Assembly: GCA_016841665.1 (NCBI GenBank)
Contig: JAENYT010000001.1
Coordinates: 224,226-288,225, forward strand
Source: Methanobacteriota archaeon
Lineage (GTDB): Archaea; Halobacteriota; Methanomicrobia; Methanomicrobiales; Methanomicrobiaceae
DNA: 64,000 bases
Direction: 5' to 3'
A program made the translations under genes and the position numbers. The first letter of the stretch is position 1, and every line of letters begins with the position of its first letter. Of this stretch, positions 50,271-58,551 are shown one piece after another. A model generated the notes under the pieces. That model saw nothing but the letters and a program-made list of their open reading frames with translations, was not told the origin of the DNA and did no database searches.

Positions 50271-51623
50271 TTACCTCCCCCGGGCGGCGATCGTTGCCAG
50301 CCGCTCGGCTTCTTCTTCGCTCTTTCCTTCCTGCAGGTATGCCCGCTTGAAGGACTCTTTCAGGCCGGAGCCAGGCGCAGGGGTGCCTCCGCTGCCCATG
50401 CCGCGGATATGGCCACCGCCGCCGGCGCCGGTCTTCGTGGCCTCGCCGATGGCTTTCAGGTAGTCGGTCTCTACCTTGACCGCATCCACGACCTTCTGCT
50501 TGAGAGCAGTTTCATCGAGTTTGCCGTCTTTGATGGGCGGGGCCTGTGCGAGGGTCTCGGCGATCTTTTTCTTCGCGGGTTCCGGAAGGTCCGCTTCCTT
50601 CAGCCCTTCGGCGATGATGGTCCTCGCGTCGGCGACGGCCAGTTTGCCGCGGGCCTCGGCGAGTTCTTCCTCAAGCCGCGTTACCTCCGCGTTGGCCTCG
50701 TCGAGTTCTTTCTTCTGCTGTGCCTGCGCCTCCTTGAGAGAGGCGTCATCGAGGAACTCCTTCCGGAGCGCCTCGACGATATCCGGGCGCTTGCGCACCT
50801 CTTCGATCGAAATCGGTGTTTCTGCCACGGGTTCACTTCCCGGTTGGGTGATGTTCGACTGCTGTGCCTGCCAGGCTTCGCGGAACGCTTCGAGGACCGC
50901 ACCGCCGGCGCCGGGGACCGTCACGAAGTCCACCGACCGAACGCCGAGGATCTCCTTGATGATCGGTCCCTTCCGGCCTTCGGCCTCGCCTTTCTCCGCT
51001 TTGCCATAGGCAACGTGGGACAGGCCGATATGCGGCCCGAGCTCCTCGATTGCCCCGGCAAAGTGCGAGAACGGCTTGAACCGGCTGTAGAGTCCCGGGC
51101 CACGCGGCCCGCCCGCATCGTACCGGGCATCCTCGACCAGGACGGCCGCAAGGTCGCGGAGATCGCGCTCCGGCATGGCCTTCGCCTGGTCGTCGGTCTG
51201 GTGGTTCCAGAACATGTGCAGGCCCGACCGGTAGAACCGGGCCGCGGCCTTCAGCAGGTCCTCGGAATAGTAGCCACTGGATCCCCATCCCGGCTGGATG
51301 ATCTTCGCCGGGATCGTGCCGTCCGCTCTCGGGGTTGCCTCATAGAGCGGCACGAACACCGTCCCGATCTCTCTCGCGCTTTCGCTCTCCCCGGATGCCG
51401 GTTCGAATTCGATCGGGTCGTAATCGTGTTTCTTCAGCCATGCCCGGGCTTCGGCCGGCGTATAGCGATCCTTGTCGAACCGGATCGCCTGCACCTCGCT
51501 TTTGCCGCTCTTGACGCCGTAGATCGCATGGATTCCCTGCCCGAAGACATCGTTTTTGCGGCGCAACCGGTCGTACTGGTCCGGGTTGGTGATCCGGGCG
51601 CTGTGCTCGTTAGGATATGGCAT
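50271..51623 (-). CDS. Prohead protease fused to scaffold
   Basis: The 450-aa protein has a protease-like N-terminal half (GSSGYYSEDLLKAAARFYRS, SHFAGAIEELGPHIGLSHVA, RSVDFVTVPGAGGAVLEAF) as in phage capsid proteases. The C-terminal half is a long coiled coil (EVTRLEEELAEARGKLAVAD) acting as scaffold, ending with a Gly-rich linker and helical tail. The start at 51623 (MPYPNEHSAR) was chosen because the frame above it overlaps the Mu-F-like gene. Confidence 0.82.
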   Translation of the reverse strand: MPYPNEHSARITNPDQYDRLRRKNDVFGQGIHAIYGVKSGKSEVQAIRFDKDRYTPAEARAWLKKHDYDPIEFEPASGESESAREIGTVFVPLYEATPRADGTIPAKIIQPGWGSSGYYSEDLLKAAARFYRSGLHMFWNHQTDDQAKAMPERDLRDLAAVLVEDARYDAGGPRGPGLYSRFKPFSHFAGAIEELGPHIGLSHVAYGKAEKGEAEGRKGPIIKEILGVRSVDFVTVPGAGGAVLEAFREAWQAQQSNITQPGSEPVAETPISIEEVRKRPDIVEALRKEFLDDASLKEAQAQQKKELDEANAEVTRLEEELAEARGKLAVADARTIIAEGLKEADLPEPAKKKIAETLAQAPPIKDGKLDETALKQKVVDAVKVETDYLKAIGEATKTGAGGGGHIRGMGSGGTPAPGSGLKESFKRAYLQEGKSEEEAERLATIAARGR

Positions 51624-52413
51624 TCGTACTCCTCCGTCGATATTCCTCCCAGCACCGGCAGCCGGGGAACCTGGGCGGGTGCATGTGCCCGGAGCTGTGC
51701 GCCTGATCGCAGTGAATCCAGCCATCGGCGGCATTCATTGCGCACCCGTCGGAGACCCGTTCGTCGCCGGAATCCCGCCAGTGCTTTTCCATCTCAAGGC
51801 CGGCCTGCTGCAGATCATCGGCGACTCTCCGGTTCCCGTCCTCGTAGGCTTCCGCCACCTCGGTGATGGCGACCAGGTGCGCCCGGCTCTGGATGTGCTG
51901 CTGCGGTTTGCCGACTGCGAACTCGCGGAACCGCTTCGAGATCTCCCGGGCGGTCCGGTCATAGCTCCATCCCTCCTCGTTGCCTTTCACGACGAGCCGG
52001 GCAATCTCGCCGCGGGTGGTTTCGTTGATGTCGGTTACCCGGCGGGCTGCCCGCTGTTTCAGGTACTCGATCGCCGGCGGATTCTCGAGATCAAAGGCAA
52101 TGACGATCCCCATCTCGGCGGACCGATGCCGGTACGAGGCGGCGATCGCTGCAGCAGCCACCCCCTCGATCGGGCCGCTGAGATCCTCGTCCGTCTCGGC
52201 GAATGTCGCACTGAAAACTCGGGCGAGCTCGTCATCGTTGACGGCTTCGCTGAACCGGTCGCGATACCGGGCGAATTCCCGGAGAAACTCGCGCCCCTGT
52301 ATCCTGAACGCCCGGCCGATCTTTTTCTCGAGATCTTTTTCGAGCGGCGAGAGTACCCGGCTCCTCCGGATGCGTTTCACGTTCTCCAGGAACCGGTCGA
52401 TCGCCCGTATCAT
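51610..52413 (-). CDS. Mu gpF-like minor head/head morphogenesis protein
   Basis: The 267-aa protein ends with the Mu-F domain: ITEVAEAYEDGNRRVADDLQ, WRDSGDERVSDGC and HPPRFPGCRCW. It is a capsid-associated protein encoded next to the portal, as here. It overlaps the portal gene by 4 bases. Confidence 0.9.
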   Translation of the reverse strand: MIRAIDRFLENVKRIRRSRVLSPLEKDLEKKIGRAFRIQGREFLREFARYRDRFSEAVNDDELARVFSATFAETDEDLSGPIEGVAAAAIAASYRHRSAEMGIVIAFDLENPPAIEYLKQRAARRVTDINETTRGEIARLVVKGNEEGWSYDRTAREISKRFREFAVGKPQQHIQSRAHLVAITEVAEAYEDGNRRVADDLQQAGLEMEKHWRDSGDERVSDGCAMNAADGWIHCDQAHSSGHMHPPRFPGCRCWEEYRRRSTNAIS

Positions 52414-54059
52414 ACGCGCCCTCCCTCCATGCTCCGGAGCGCCATGGAAAGTTCGCTGACCGCCTGGACCATCATCGTCTCGACGTCGGGTTCATCCTCC
52501 GGAGCCGCCCGGGGCGGGGGTTCGGGGAGGTCCTCGCCGGCGCCGTCCGGGAAGAGCTGATCAAGAATTTCGTCGATGTTCTCCTCCTCGAGGGCCTGCA
52601 GCAGGAGCCGGGTGATCAGCTTGAGCGGAAGGGTGCCGGCGGCCGGCGCACCTTTCAGGGTGGCGGCATTGACAATGGCGTCGACCATGGCGAGGACATC
52701 GTGCTCGAGAAGGGGCGGGAACGTGATCGAGATGCTGCGGTTTATCGGCTTGTCCCGGAGATTCTCATCGTCGTTTTCCTTGTCGTTGTCGAGGACCACG
52801 TTCTCCTCGCCGTACTCGTCTTTCTCGGTCCTGCCGGGGATCTTGCCTTTGGCTGCACGGGCGGAACAATCAATGACGAACTGCAGGATCTCGTGGATGA
52901 CCGATCGCCAGAGCTCCTGGCGGTCCCGGAACATCAGCTCCATGGGCCGCTCCATGCTTTTCGCCGTGGCCAGGTTGCCGGTGGACGGGTCGCCGGTCAG
53001 GTAGTGCTCGAAGATCCCGGTGGCGCTGCTGACCATGAGCATCAGCCGCCGGGCGTCGTCCATGCCGGTCGTGGCGCCGGAGGTCCGGACTGGTTCGAGC
53101 TTGACGCCCTCGGTGCCGATGAAGGTCGAGCCGGTCACCGGGGCGGGATTGGTCTCGGCGCCGGTGGTGGAGAGGGTGCTGGCAAGTTTCGACCGGGCGG
53201 ACGCCACGCCTTTTCTCCCCCCCTTGGTGGTCAGGGCCATGGCGAACCGGCTATAGGCTTTAACGATAGTGGCCCAATCTTCCAGGAAATTCTTGTACGC
53301 CTGGGCCCAATCGCAGGCGGCATAGATCTCGGAAACGCCGAACTTCATGTCGCTCAGGCAATTGACGGCCACGTGATAGACGGGGGTATCGGCCTCCACC
53401 GGGATGTTTCCGATCTGGTCCGGGTGGCCGCCTGCAGGGTGGTGCCGCCAGTCAGGATAATACGCCTGGCGTGTTTTCTGCTCGGGGGTGCCGGTCGAGG
53501 TGTTGATCCGGGTTTCCGTCCAGGACCGCCGGTAGTACCACGGGTCCTTGTCATCCTCCGGGTTGTAGATGATGTCCTCGATCTCGTCCGGGTGGATGCT
53601 GCGGAGCCGGACCCGGCCGGTGTCCGGGTGCACGAAGAATACGAAGAAAAGGTTCCCGAAGAGCTGCAATTCCGTTTCCTTGAGCATCCGGCTCTGGTGC
53701 TCGAAGAACTCTGACCGGTTTTTCGGGTCGTCGACGAAAGCCTGCACCACCTCGTTGATGAGCGGGTGGTCGGCCTGGATGGTCATCCCCTGGCCGAAGA
53801 CATAACAGGTCTGGGTGTAGATCGCCCGCTTGACAAGAGGATTTTTGAGCCAGTAGATGCGGGCGAGTTTGTTGATGGTAAGAAGGCCTGCACGGCTGAA
53901 CTCGCGGTCGGTCTCGCCGAATACCCGCTGCCAGCCGACATCTTCGAGGGCGAGCTCAAGCTCGGCAAGTCGTTCCTGGAAAAACTCAAGAGCCTGGTCG
54001 TATGCTTCTCGGAGAGAGGCGTTCTGTTCGATGAGCTGGGCTTTCGTCGGTCCCGCCAT
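52410..54059 (-). CDS. Portal protein
   Basis: The 549-aa protein is in the portal position between terminase and head morphogenesis genes. It has TQTCYVFGQGMTIQADHPLI, LFGNLFFVFFVHPDTGRVRL and GIFEHYLTGDPSTGNLATAK, which fit phage portal families. The C-terminus is acidic. The start at 54059 (MAGPTKAQL) follows a GGTG site; a codon run upstream is also open. Confidence 0.87.
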   Translation of the reverse strand: MAGPTKAQLIEQNASLREAYDQALEFFQERLAELELALEDVGWQRVFGETDREFSRAGLLTINKLARIYWLKNPLVKRAIYTQTCYVFGQGMTIQADHPLINEVVQAFVDDPKNRSEFFEHQSRMLKETELQLFGNLFFVFFVHPDTGRVRLRSIHPDEIEDIIYNPEDDKDPWYYRRSWTETRINTSTGTPEQKTRQAYYPDWRHHPAGGHPDQIGNIPVEADTPVYHVAVNCLSDMKFGVSEIYAACDWAQAYKNFLEDWATIVKAYSRFAMALTTKGGRKGVASARSKLASTLSTTGAETNPAPVTGSTFIGTEGVKLEPVRTSGATTGMDDARRLMLMVSSATGIFEHYLTGDPSTGNLATAKSMERPMELMFRDRQELWRSVIHEILQFVIDCSARAAKGKIPGRTEKDEYGEENVVLDNDKENDDENLRDKPINRSISITFPPLLEHDVLAMVDAIVNAATLKGAPAAGTLPLKLITRLLLQALEEENIDEILDQLFPDGAGEDLPEPPPRAAPEDEPDVETMMVQAVSELSMALRSMEGGRV

Positions 54060-54061
54060 CG

Positions 54062-54493
54062 TCACCACCCGAAGAAAGCCGGGATCATCTTCCAGGCTCC
54101 GGTTTTATACAGGAATCCCGCCGCCACCAGGACCCGGAGGCCCCAGAAGGCCCCGAGATAATAGTGATGTTCTTTCTTCAGATCGGCGATGATGTCCGGC
54201 GAGAGATCGGCAGTGGCAATCTCCGAATACTTCAGGGGGAGTTTGCGGGTCGCCGAGTGGATCAGGCCCATGCCGACCGCGTGGATCTCCTCGTATGCGT
54301 TGCAGCACTCTGCCAGGATCCCCGGGGCCTTGTCACGCAGGGCCACGAAAAGAGTCTCTCCGCCCTCGAGGACGAAGTTCATCCGGACCTCCCCCGTGGG
54401 CCGGATGATCTGGCCTCCCGCGTACGTGTAGCCTTCGCTGGCCAGGGTGGCCCGGATCTTGTGGGCGATCCTCTCTCGATCCGATTCCGTCAT
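54062..54493 (-). CDS. Viral hypothetical protein, 143 aa
   Basis: The protein has an N-terminal helix, a GGETLFVAL strand region, and a C-terminal hydrophobic segment (GLRVLVAAGFLYKTGAWKMI) that may enter the membrane. It is set apart from terL by a 160-base gap with a terminator-like stem, so it heads the transcript of the head-tail genes. Function is unknown. Confidence 0.65.
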   Translation of the reverse strand: MTESDRERIAHKIRATLASEGYTYAGGQIIRPTGEVRMNFVLEGGETLFVALRDKAPGILAECCNAYEEIHAVGMGLIHSATRKLPLKYSEIATADLSPDIIADLKKEHHYYLGAFWGLRVLVAAGFLYKTGAWKMIPAFFGW

Positions 54494-54604
54494 GCGATAC
54501 CTCAAGGCGGCACGGAATACGGACCAGTGCGAAAATGGGCCCGCGATTCCAGGCCGTCAGAATTCTGCAGAGCGTAGGAGTAACGGATATTTAAAATGGG
54601 TAAA

Positions 54605-54627
54605 AAACGGAGTTTTTTCCGTTTTCG
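54605..54627 (-). terminator. Inverted repeat with T run between terL and the head-gene transcript
   Basis: The arms AAAACGGA and TCCGTTTT are perfect and, on the minus strand, are followed by further T residues. It lies just after the terL stop (54655) and is flanked by TTTAAAT-type boxes (about 54588-54597 and 54641-54650) that could start the next transcript. Terminator or operator are both possible. Confidence 0.6.
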
Positions 54628-54654
54628 TATGGTTTTAAATAGGAAAAGGGGATT

Positions 54655-56106
54655 TCAGACCGGGCTGATGTCGACCCGGTCGTCGTAGGTGATGACTTCT
54701 TCCGCCTCGCGCGAGGCCATGATCTCCTCGATCTCCGAGAGCATCACCGCCGCATAGCTGGCCGTATCGACCTGATCGTCGTGGGGAGCGTTCGGAAATC
54801 CGGCCAATTCTTCCTCCCATTCTTCCAGCCAGTGAGTGTTGATCCGGTGGTAGACGGTGCCGGCCTTGTAGCGGTTGGCCATCGGGATGGCCCGGAGGGT
54901 CTTGTCGCCGTCGGGCATCAGCTCGACGATCGGCAGCCCGAGCCGGACAAGTGTCTGGTAGAGGGTTTTTCCGAGCCCGGCTGATTCCGCTCCCTGGGCG
55001 ATCGGTCGCCATCGCATGTATCCCTCCTTGAAGAGCTGCGGCTGGTCCGGCCCTTCGAGCCGTTCTCGGATCACGTCGAGGAGCAGAAGGTCACGGGCCG
55101 GCGTGATCGCCCATGTCGATAGCACGAAGTAGTCGGCGGTGGTCTTGGTAGATGCTGCAGGGTCGCAGGTCTGGATGATGATACACTCGCCGGCCGGGAC
55201 CCGGCGATCGCCGTCCGGGTGGTGCAGAACATAGTGGTCGCCGTCGACCGAGAACAGCCGGAAATATGCACGTTTGAACAGGTGGCCTTCCGGGTCGCCG
55301 GGGTTCTGCTGGTACTCGCACTGCCACCAGTAGGGGCCGAGGGTCTGCTCGAGTTCGCGCAGTTCCTCGATGGAGTAGCGTTCGGGCCAGAGCGGCTCGC
55401 CCGGCGCCCGGCCGAGTGCGTCGTCGGTGCCGGCAATCGCCGGGAGGTCGATCACGGTCCACTGTTCGCCGCCCTTCTCGGCTTCGGCCAGGAGGTGGCC
55501 GACCAGGTCGCCCTTGTGCCATCTCGTATGGATGACGATGATGGCGCCACCGGGTGCGAGGCGTGTCCGGAGCACGGTCTTGTACCAATCGATGACCTTC
55601 CTCCGCTGAGTGGGAGAATGCGAGTCCTCCGGCCCCTTGAACGGGTCGTCGATAATGGCCACATGTGCACCTCGACCGGTAATGGACCCGCCGATACCGA
55701 CGGCCACCACCGATCCCCGGTGGCCTTTGACTCCCCACCGCTTGACGGCGGAACTGTCCTTCGAGATCTTCACCGAGAAGATATCCGGGCCCTGCTCTCG
55801 CAGGACATCGCGGGCGACCTGGGAATGGTCCTGTGCCAGATCTGCAGAATAGGAGGTGACGATCACCTCGCGGTCCGGGTGTTTGCCGAGATACCAGGCG
55901 GGAAAATTTTTCGAGACGACTTCGCTTTTACCGTGCCTGGGCGGCATGGTGACGATCACGCGTTTGATCTCGCCCCGTTCGACGGCTTCGAGCGTGTGGC
56001 AGAGGAGATCCAGGTGCCGGGCCCGCTGCCAGGTGCCGCCGCTGGACCGTTCGATGAAGTAGGCCAGGTCGATATTGGCCAGCAGGTTACTCTGCCAGCT
56101 GTGCAC
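54655..56106 (-). CDS. terL: Terminase large subunit
   Basis: The 483-aa protein is the packaging motor. Walker A is MPPRHGKSE (Gly59-Lys60), Walker B is VAIIDDP, and the C-terminal nuclease begins at IIIQTCDPAAS. The ending PHDDQVDTASYA holds later nuclease aspartates. It packages viral DNA into proheads through the portal. Its 5' end overlaps the small terminase-like gene by 20 bases. Confidence 0.95.
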   Translation of the reverse strand: MHSWQSNLLANIDLAYFIERSSGGTWQRARHLDLLCHTLEAVERGEIKRVIVTMPPRHGKSEVVSKNFPAWYLGKHPDREVIVTSYSADLAQDHSQVARDVLREQGPDIFSVKISKDSSAVKRWGVKGHRGSVVAVGIGGSITGRGAHVAIIDDPFKGPEDSHSPTQRRKVIDWYKTVLRTRLAPGGAIIVIHTRWHKGDLVGHLLAEAEKGGEQWTVIDLPAIAGTDDALGRAPGEPLWPERYSIEELRELEQTLGPYWWQCEYQQNPGDPEGHLFKRAYFRLFSVDGDHYVLHHPDGDRRVPAGECIIIQTCDPAASTKTTADYFVLSTWAITPARDLLLLDVIRERLEGPDQPQLFKEGYMRWRPIAQGAESAGLGKTLYQTLVRLGLPIVELMPDGDKTLRAIPMANRYKAGTVYHRINTHWLEEWEEELAGFPNAPHDDQVDTASYAAVMLSEIEEIMASREAEEVITYDDRVDISPV

Positions 56107-56566
56107 GGAGGTACTCGGCGAGGCGTCGCTGGCAGTCAGGGCACATCACCCCCACGATGGCGGTCTTGAATTCGTTGTACTGGTTCTCGATGATGGTGAT
56201 ATTCACGGTCGGGCCGTCCGGGAGATCGCCCTGGACCTTTGCCAGGAGTTCGATGATGCTCCGGACCTCCCGCAGCGCCATGCAGGCCTCGCGGGTGCCT
56301 TCCTTTTCGGCGGTATCCAGGATCTTGTTGGCCCGCTCCTTGAGTTTCGTTACCTGAGCAAGAAGAGTGTCCGCCTGTGCAACCTCTTTTGCTTTGGTCG
56401 CTTTTGCGAGTTCCTCCGGGATATGCCCGTTTTTCTGGTGGCGGTCCACCGACGATCTGCTCACACCGAAATCCTGGGCGATTTTCCGAAACGGAACGCC
56501 GGCAACGATGGCTTTATCGATCTCCTCTCTCCGGGGATGCGTGCAGATTGAACAGGTGCGTGACAT
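56087..56566 (-). CDS. Small terminase-like DNA-binding protein
   Basis: The 159-aa protein has an N-terminal zinc-like C..C site (CSICTHPRREEID), a helix-turn-helix (IAQDFGVSRSSVDRHQKNGH) and long helices, plus CPDCQ near the end. Location directly upstream of terL and the helix-turn-helix make it a good terminase small subunit candidate. The start at 56566 overlaps the next upstream gene. Confidence 0.72.
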   Translation of the reverse strand: MSRTCSICTHPRREEIDKAIVAGVPFRKIAQDFGVSRSSVDRHQKNGHIPEELAKATKAKEVAQADTLLAQVTKLKERANKILDTAEKEGTREACMALREVRSIIELLAKVQGDLPDGPTVNITIIENQYNEFKTAIVGVMCPDCQRRLAEYLRAQLAE

Positions 56567-56733
56567 CACGGGGGCCCCTTGACCTTGTCGTACTTTTTGA
56601 CGAGCTCGGCGACGGTCTCGCCCATGGTGAGCATCCTGTCCGGGGCCAGAGAGAACCTGAGCTGGTGCAGCCTGACCCACGTCTCGAGGCTGACGTCGAC
56701 CCTTTTTTTAGATTGATTTTTGTTGCGTTTCAT
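56566..56733 (-). CDS. Small ribbon-helix-helix-like protein, 55 aa
   Basis: The basic N-terminus and VDVSLETWVRLHQLRFSLAP followed by a second helix (TMGETVAELVKKY) fit ribbon-helix-helix repressors. The start at 56733 (MKRNKNQSKK) was preferred to an upstream ATG that adds a non-conserved segment. It may control packaging genes. Confidence 0.6.
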   Translation of the reverse strand: MKRNKNQSKKRVDVSLETWVRLHQLRFSLAPDRMLTMGETVAELVKKYDKVKGPP

Positions 56734-56856
56734 GTGGCGGTCTGAGGTGCGGAAGCGGTATCGGTCACTGATACGAGCGACAACCATAAAATAGGTTCAA
56801 TCCTGCACCCATTCGGTGATTTGGTTGAGTATATGTTGCGAGGCAGTCAACGCTCC

Positions 56857-57231
56857 TCATTCGATCGACATCTCCGGCGGGAGTTCGTGGAGGGGTACTG
56901 GCGGTCCGCCGGCGAGGACCTGCTCCAGGCATCCGGGGGTGGTGACCCAGGCCCGGCCCTTCCCCTTCGGCCCGTAGAGTCGGAAGCGGACTGTCTCGGT
57001 GATGTTCTCCCCCTCCTCGAGGCGGGGAGTGAAGAGGTTCCCGGTCTTCCGGATCTCCCTAGTGGGCGTGATCTCCCCGGGGAGCTGGACCTCTTCGCCC
57101 TCCTGGTAGAGGTGCCGGAGGAAACCGTCCCGGACGGCCTCCAGGGCATGGCCGATCTCGAGGTAGTGAATCTGGCCCTGCAGGTGGACCTCCAGGCGGT
57201 CCCCGGCCCGGACAATGCGATCGCCGGTCAT
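56857..57231 (-). CDS. Viral hypothetical protein, 124 aa
   Basis: A beta-rich protein with no recognised family (VRAGDRLEVHLQGQIHYLEI; ITPTREIRKTGNLFTPRLEE). It overlaps the upstream gene by 4 bases, so it is co-transcribed with the nuclease and packaging genes. A 123-base gap separates it from the RHH-like gene. Confidence 0.65.
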   Translation of the reverse strand: MTGDRIVRAGDRLEVHLQGQIHYLEIGHALEAVRDGFLRHLYQEGEEVQLPGEITPTREIRKTGNLFTPRLEEGENITETVRFRLYGPKGKGRAWVTTPGCLEQVLAGGPPVPLHELPPEMSIE

Positions 57232-57473
57232 GGCTTCTCTTCCTGGACGAGGTCCACGAGGGGGAGCAGCACTTCACATCGGCGTTTCGCTTTCGGGATG
57301 CCGTGCCGGCCTGCACGCTGCCAGGCGGTGGGATCGATGAGCGGCATGATGGCGTCCTGCTCGTCGAGGTAGGCCATGAAGGCCTCGATGTCCGACCGTG
57401 TCAGGTCCATGGCGACGATGTTGATAGCCAGGCTCTGCATTACAAGGCCGATCTTCTCGCCGATCTGCTGCAT
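57228..57473 (-). CDS. Small viral protein, 81 aa
   Basis: The reading MQQIGEKIGLVMQSLAINIV onward looks helical (AMDLTRSDIEAFMAYLDEQD) and ends in VQEEKP. A GTG at 57482, overlapping the nuclease stop as GTGA, is an alternative start. Sequence further upstream in this frame is a shadow of the nuclease gene. Function unknown. Confidence 0.6.
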   Translation of the reverse strand: MQQIGEKIGLVMQSLAINIVAMDLTRSDIEAFMAYLDEQDAIMPLIDPTAWQRAGRHGIPKAKRRCEVLLPLVDLVQEEKP

Positions 57474-57478
57474 GTTGC

Positions 57479-58042
57479 TCACCCCGTCACCCCCATGGCG
57501 GCGTTGCAGTCTCGCCAATCGGCGGAGGCGATGCGAAGGAAGTCCGGCCAGTAATAGGCTCTCCACTTCCTGCGGGGATCCCGGTAGAAGGTGAACACGG
57601 GTACCCGCTGCCCGGCTGCAGCGGCGACGGCGGCCAGGCTCTTGACAACGTTCAATTTCATGGTCATCTCCTCGTGGCATCGTATCGGGACAGGGGCCAC
57701 TGGGGCCTCGTGGTCCGGAACGATGGCGATTATCACGGATTTGCAGGGGCTGGTGTTGTATTTCATAACCAGCAGCGGGATCAGCTGCTCGGCTCGGGCA
57801 TTGCGATCGGTCTGCTCGAGCCATCGCCAGACCCGCAGTTCCTCCTGCCATTTGCATTCGATCCCGTAGGGGAAGATCGCCCGGGCCCGCTCCGAGAGGA
57901 TGATATCGATCCCACCGTGGCCCATACCGCGCCCCTCGACATCCAGGGGACCAAGGTGGAAGGCGGTCCGGATATCATCGGCCACCTCATTCTGGATCCG
58001 GCGGGCCTTCTGTTTGCGGCTCTTGTTGGTCCGGGCAGTCAT
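57479..58042 (-). CDS. Predicted PD-(D/E)XK nuclease
   Basis: The 187-aa protein starts with a basic helix (NKSRKQKARRIQNEVADDIR). It then has GGIDIILSERA and YGIECKWQEEL, giving the Asp and Glu-X-Lys of a PD-(D/E)XK site, as in Holliday junction resolvases and phage nucleases. It probably acts in viral recombination or replication. It lies just after the iteron region. Confidence 0.75.
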   Translation of the reverse strand: MTARTNKSRKQKARRIQNEVADDIRTAFHLGPLDVEGRGMGHGGIDIILSERARAIFPYGIECKWQEELRVWRWLEQTDRNARAEQLIPLLVMKYNTSPCKSVIIAIVPDHEAPVAPVPIRCHEEMTMKLNVVKSLAAVAAAAGQRVPVFTFYRDPRRKWRAYYWPDFLRIASADWRDCNAAMGVTG

Positions 58043-58551
58043 GAGAAAACCCTCCGCTGTGTCTCGTCACGATGGGGAATCAGGTCCCCGCTCCAGTGGA
58101 AACAACCTGATCGCATGATCGCACGGTGATCGCAAGTGCGATCAGGTTCAAATCCGGCGCTCTGCGCCTCGCTGAGTGTTTGGGTTGAAAAATGGGATTT
58201 TAGTTCAACCTGATCGCAGATCGCCCTCCTGCGCACAAGAACAAAAAAATGAGCCCCTGACAATTTTTTTTCCTGCTCACACCTTGAAAATGCGATCAGG
58301 TAGGTATAATGTACATATATGTACGTATGAATATTGTACATATTGTACAGATACCGAATCGGGGTGATTTCTCCAGTGGAAACAACCTGATCGCACCTTG
58401 CGATCAGGGTGCGATCACTGCGATCAGGATCATTTAAGTGTTTCCTCTCTCGACAGGAAACAAAGCGATCGCATTTTGCGATCAGGTAGTTCCACAGGAA
58501 ATCTACCTTTCGAGTGGAAACAAGGTGATCGCATTTTGCGATCAGGTTCAT
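58039..58551 (-). CDS. Doubtful open frame across the iteron region
   Basis: A 170-codon frame runs through the repeats and overlaps both neighbours as ATGA: ATG at 58551 overlaps the primase stop and TGA at 58039 overlaps the nuclease start. The product repeats LIAKCD or LIARCD from the DNA repeats and has a Tyr-rich stretch translated from the GTACAT palindromes, which looks non-protein-like. The iterons explain the sequence better, but the coupling on both sides means a real gene cannot be dismissed. Confidence 0.25.
   Translation of the reverse strand: MNLIAKCDHLVSTRKVDFLWNYLIAKCDRFVSCRERKHLNDPDRSDRTLIARCDQVVSTGEITPIRYLYNMYNIHTYIYVHYTYLIAFSRCEQEKKLSGAHFFVLVRRRAICDQVELKSHFSTQTLSEAQSAGFEPDRTCDHRAIMRSGCFHWSGDLIPHRDETQRRVFS
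58086..58550. repeat. Iteron-rich region: candidate replication origin or control region
   Basis: At least 13 copies of the 9-10 bp motif TGCGATCAGG, or its complement CCTGATCGCA, with one or two changes occur here in both orientations. An identical 25-base block occurs at 58091-58115 and 58371-58395. Perfect inverted pairs are 58386-58395 with 58399-58408, and similar pairs occur at about 58466-58486 and 58526-58546. The centre (58300-58350) is AT-rich with the palindrome GTACATATATGTAC (58311-58324) and TGTACA pairs. It separates the primase/helicase and nuclease genes, the usual place for an origin. Confidence 0.8.

Noticed and set aside
49656-51866. Long plus-strand frame (736 codons) opposite the capsid-protease genes
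   Set aside because: It is antisense to well-supported head genes, has low-complexity arginine- and glycine-rich composition typical of GC-rich antisense shadows, and no start signal.
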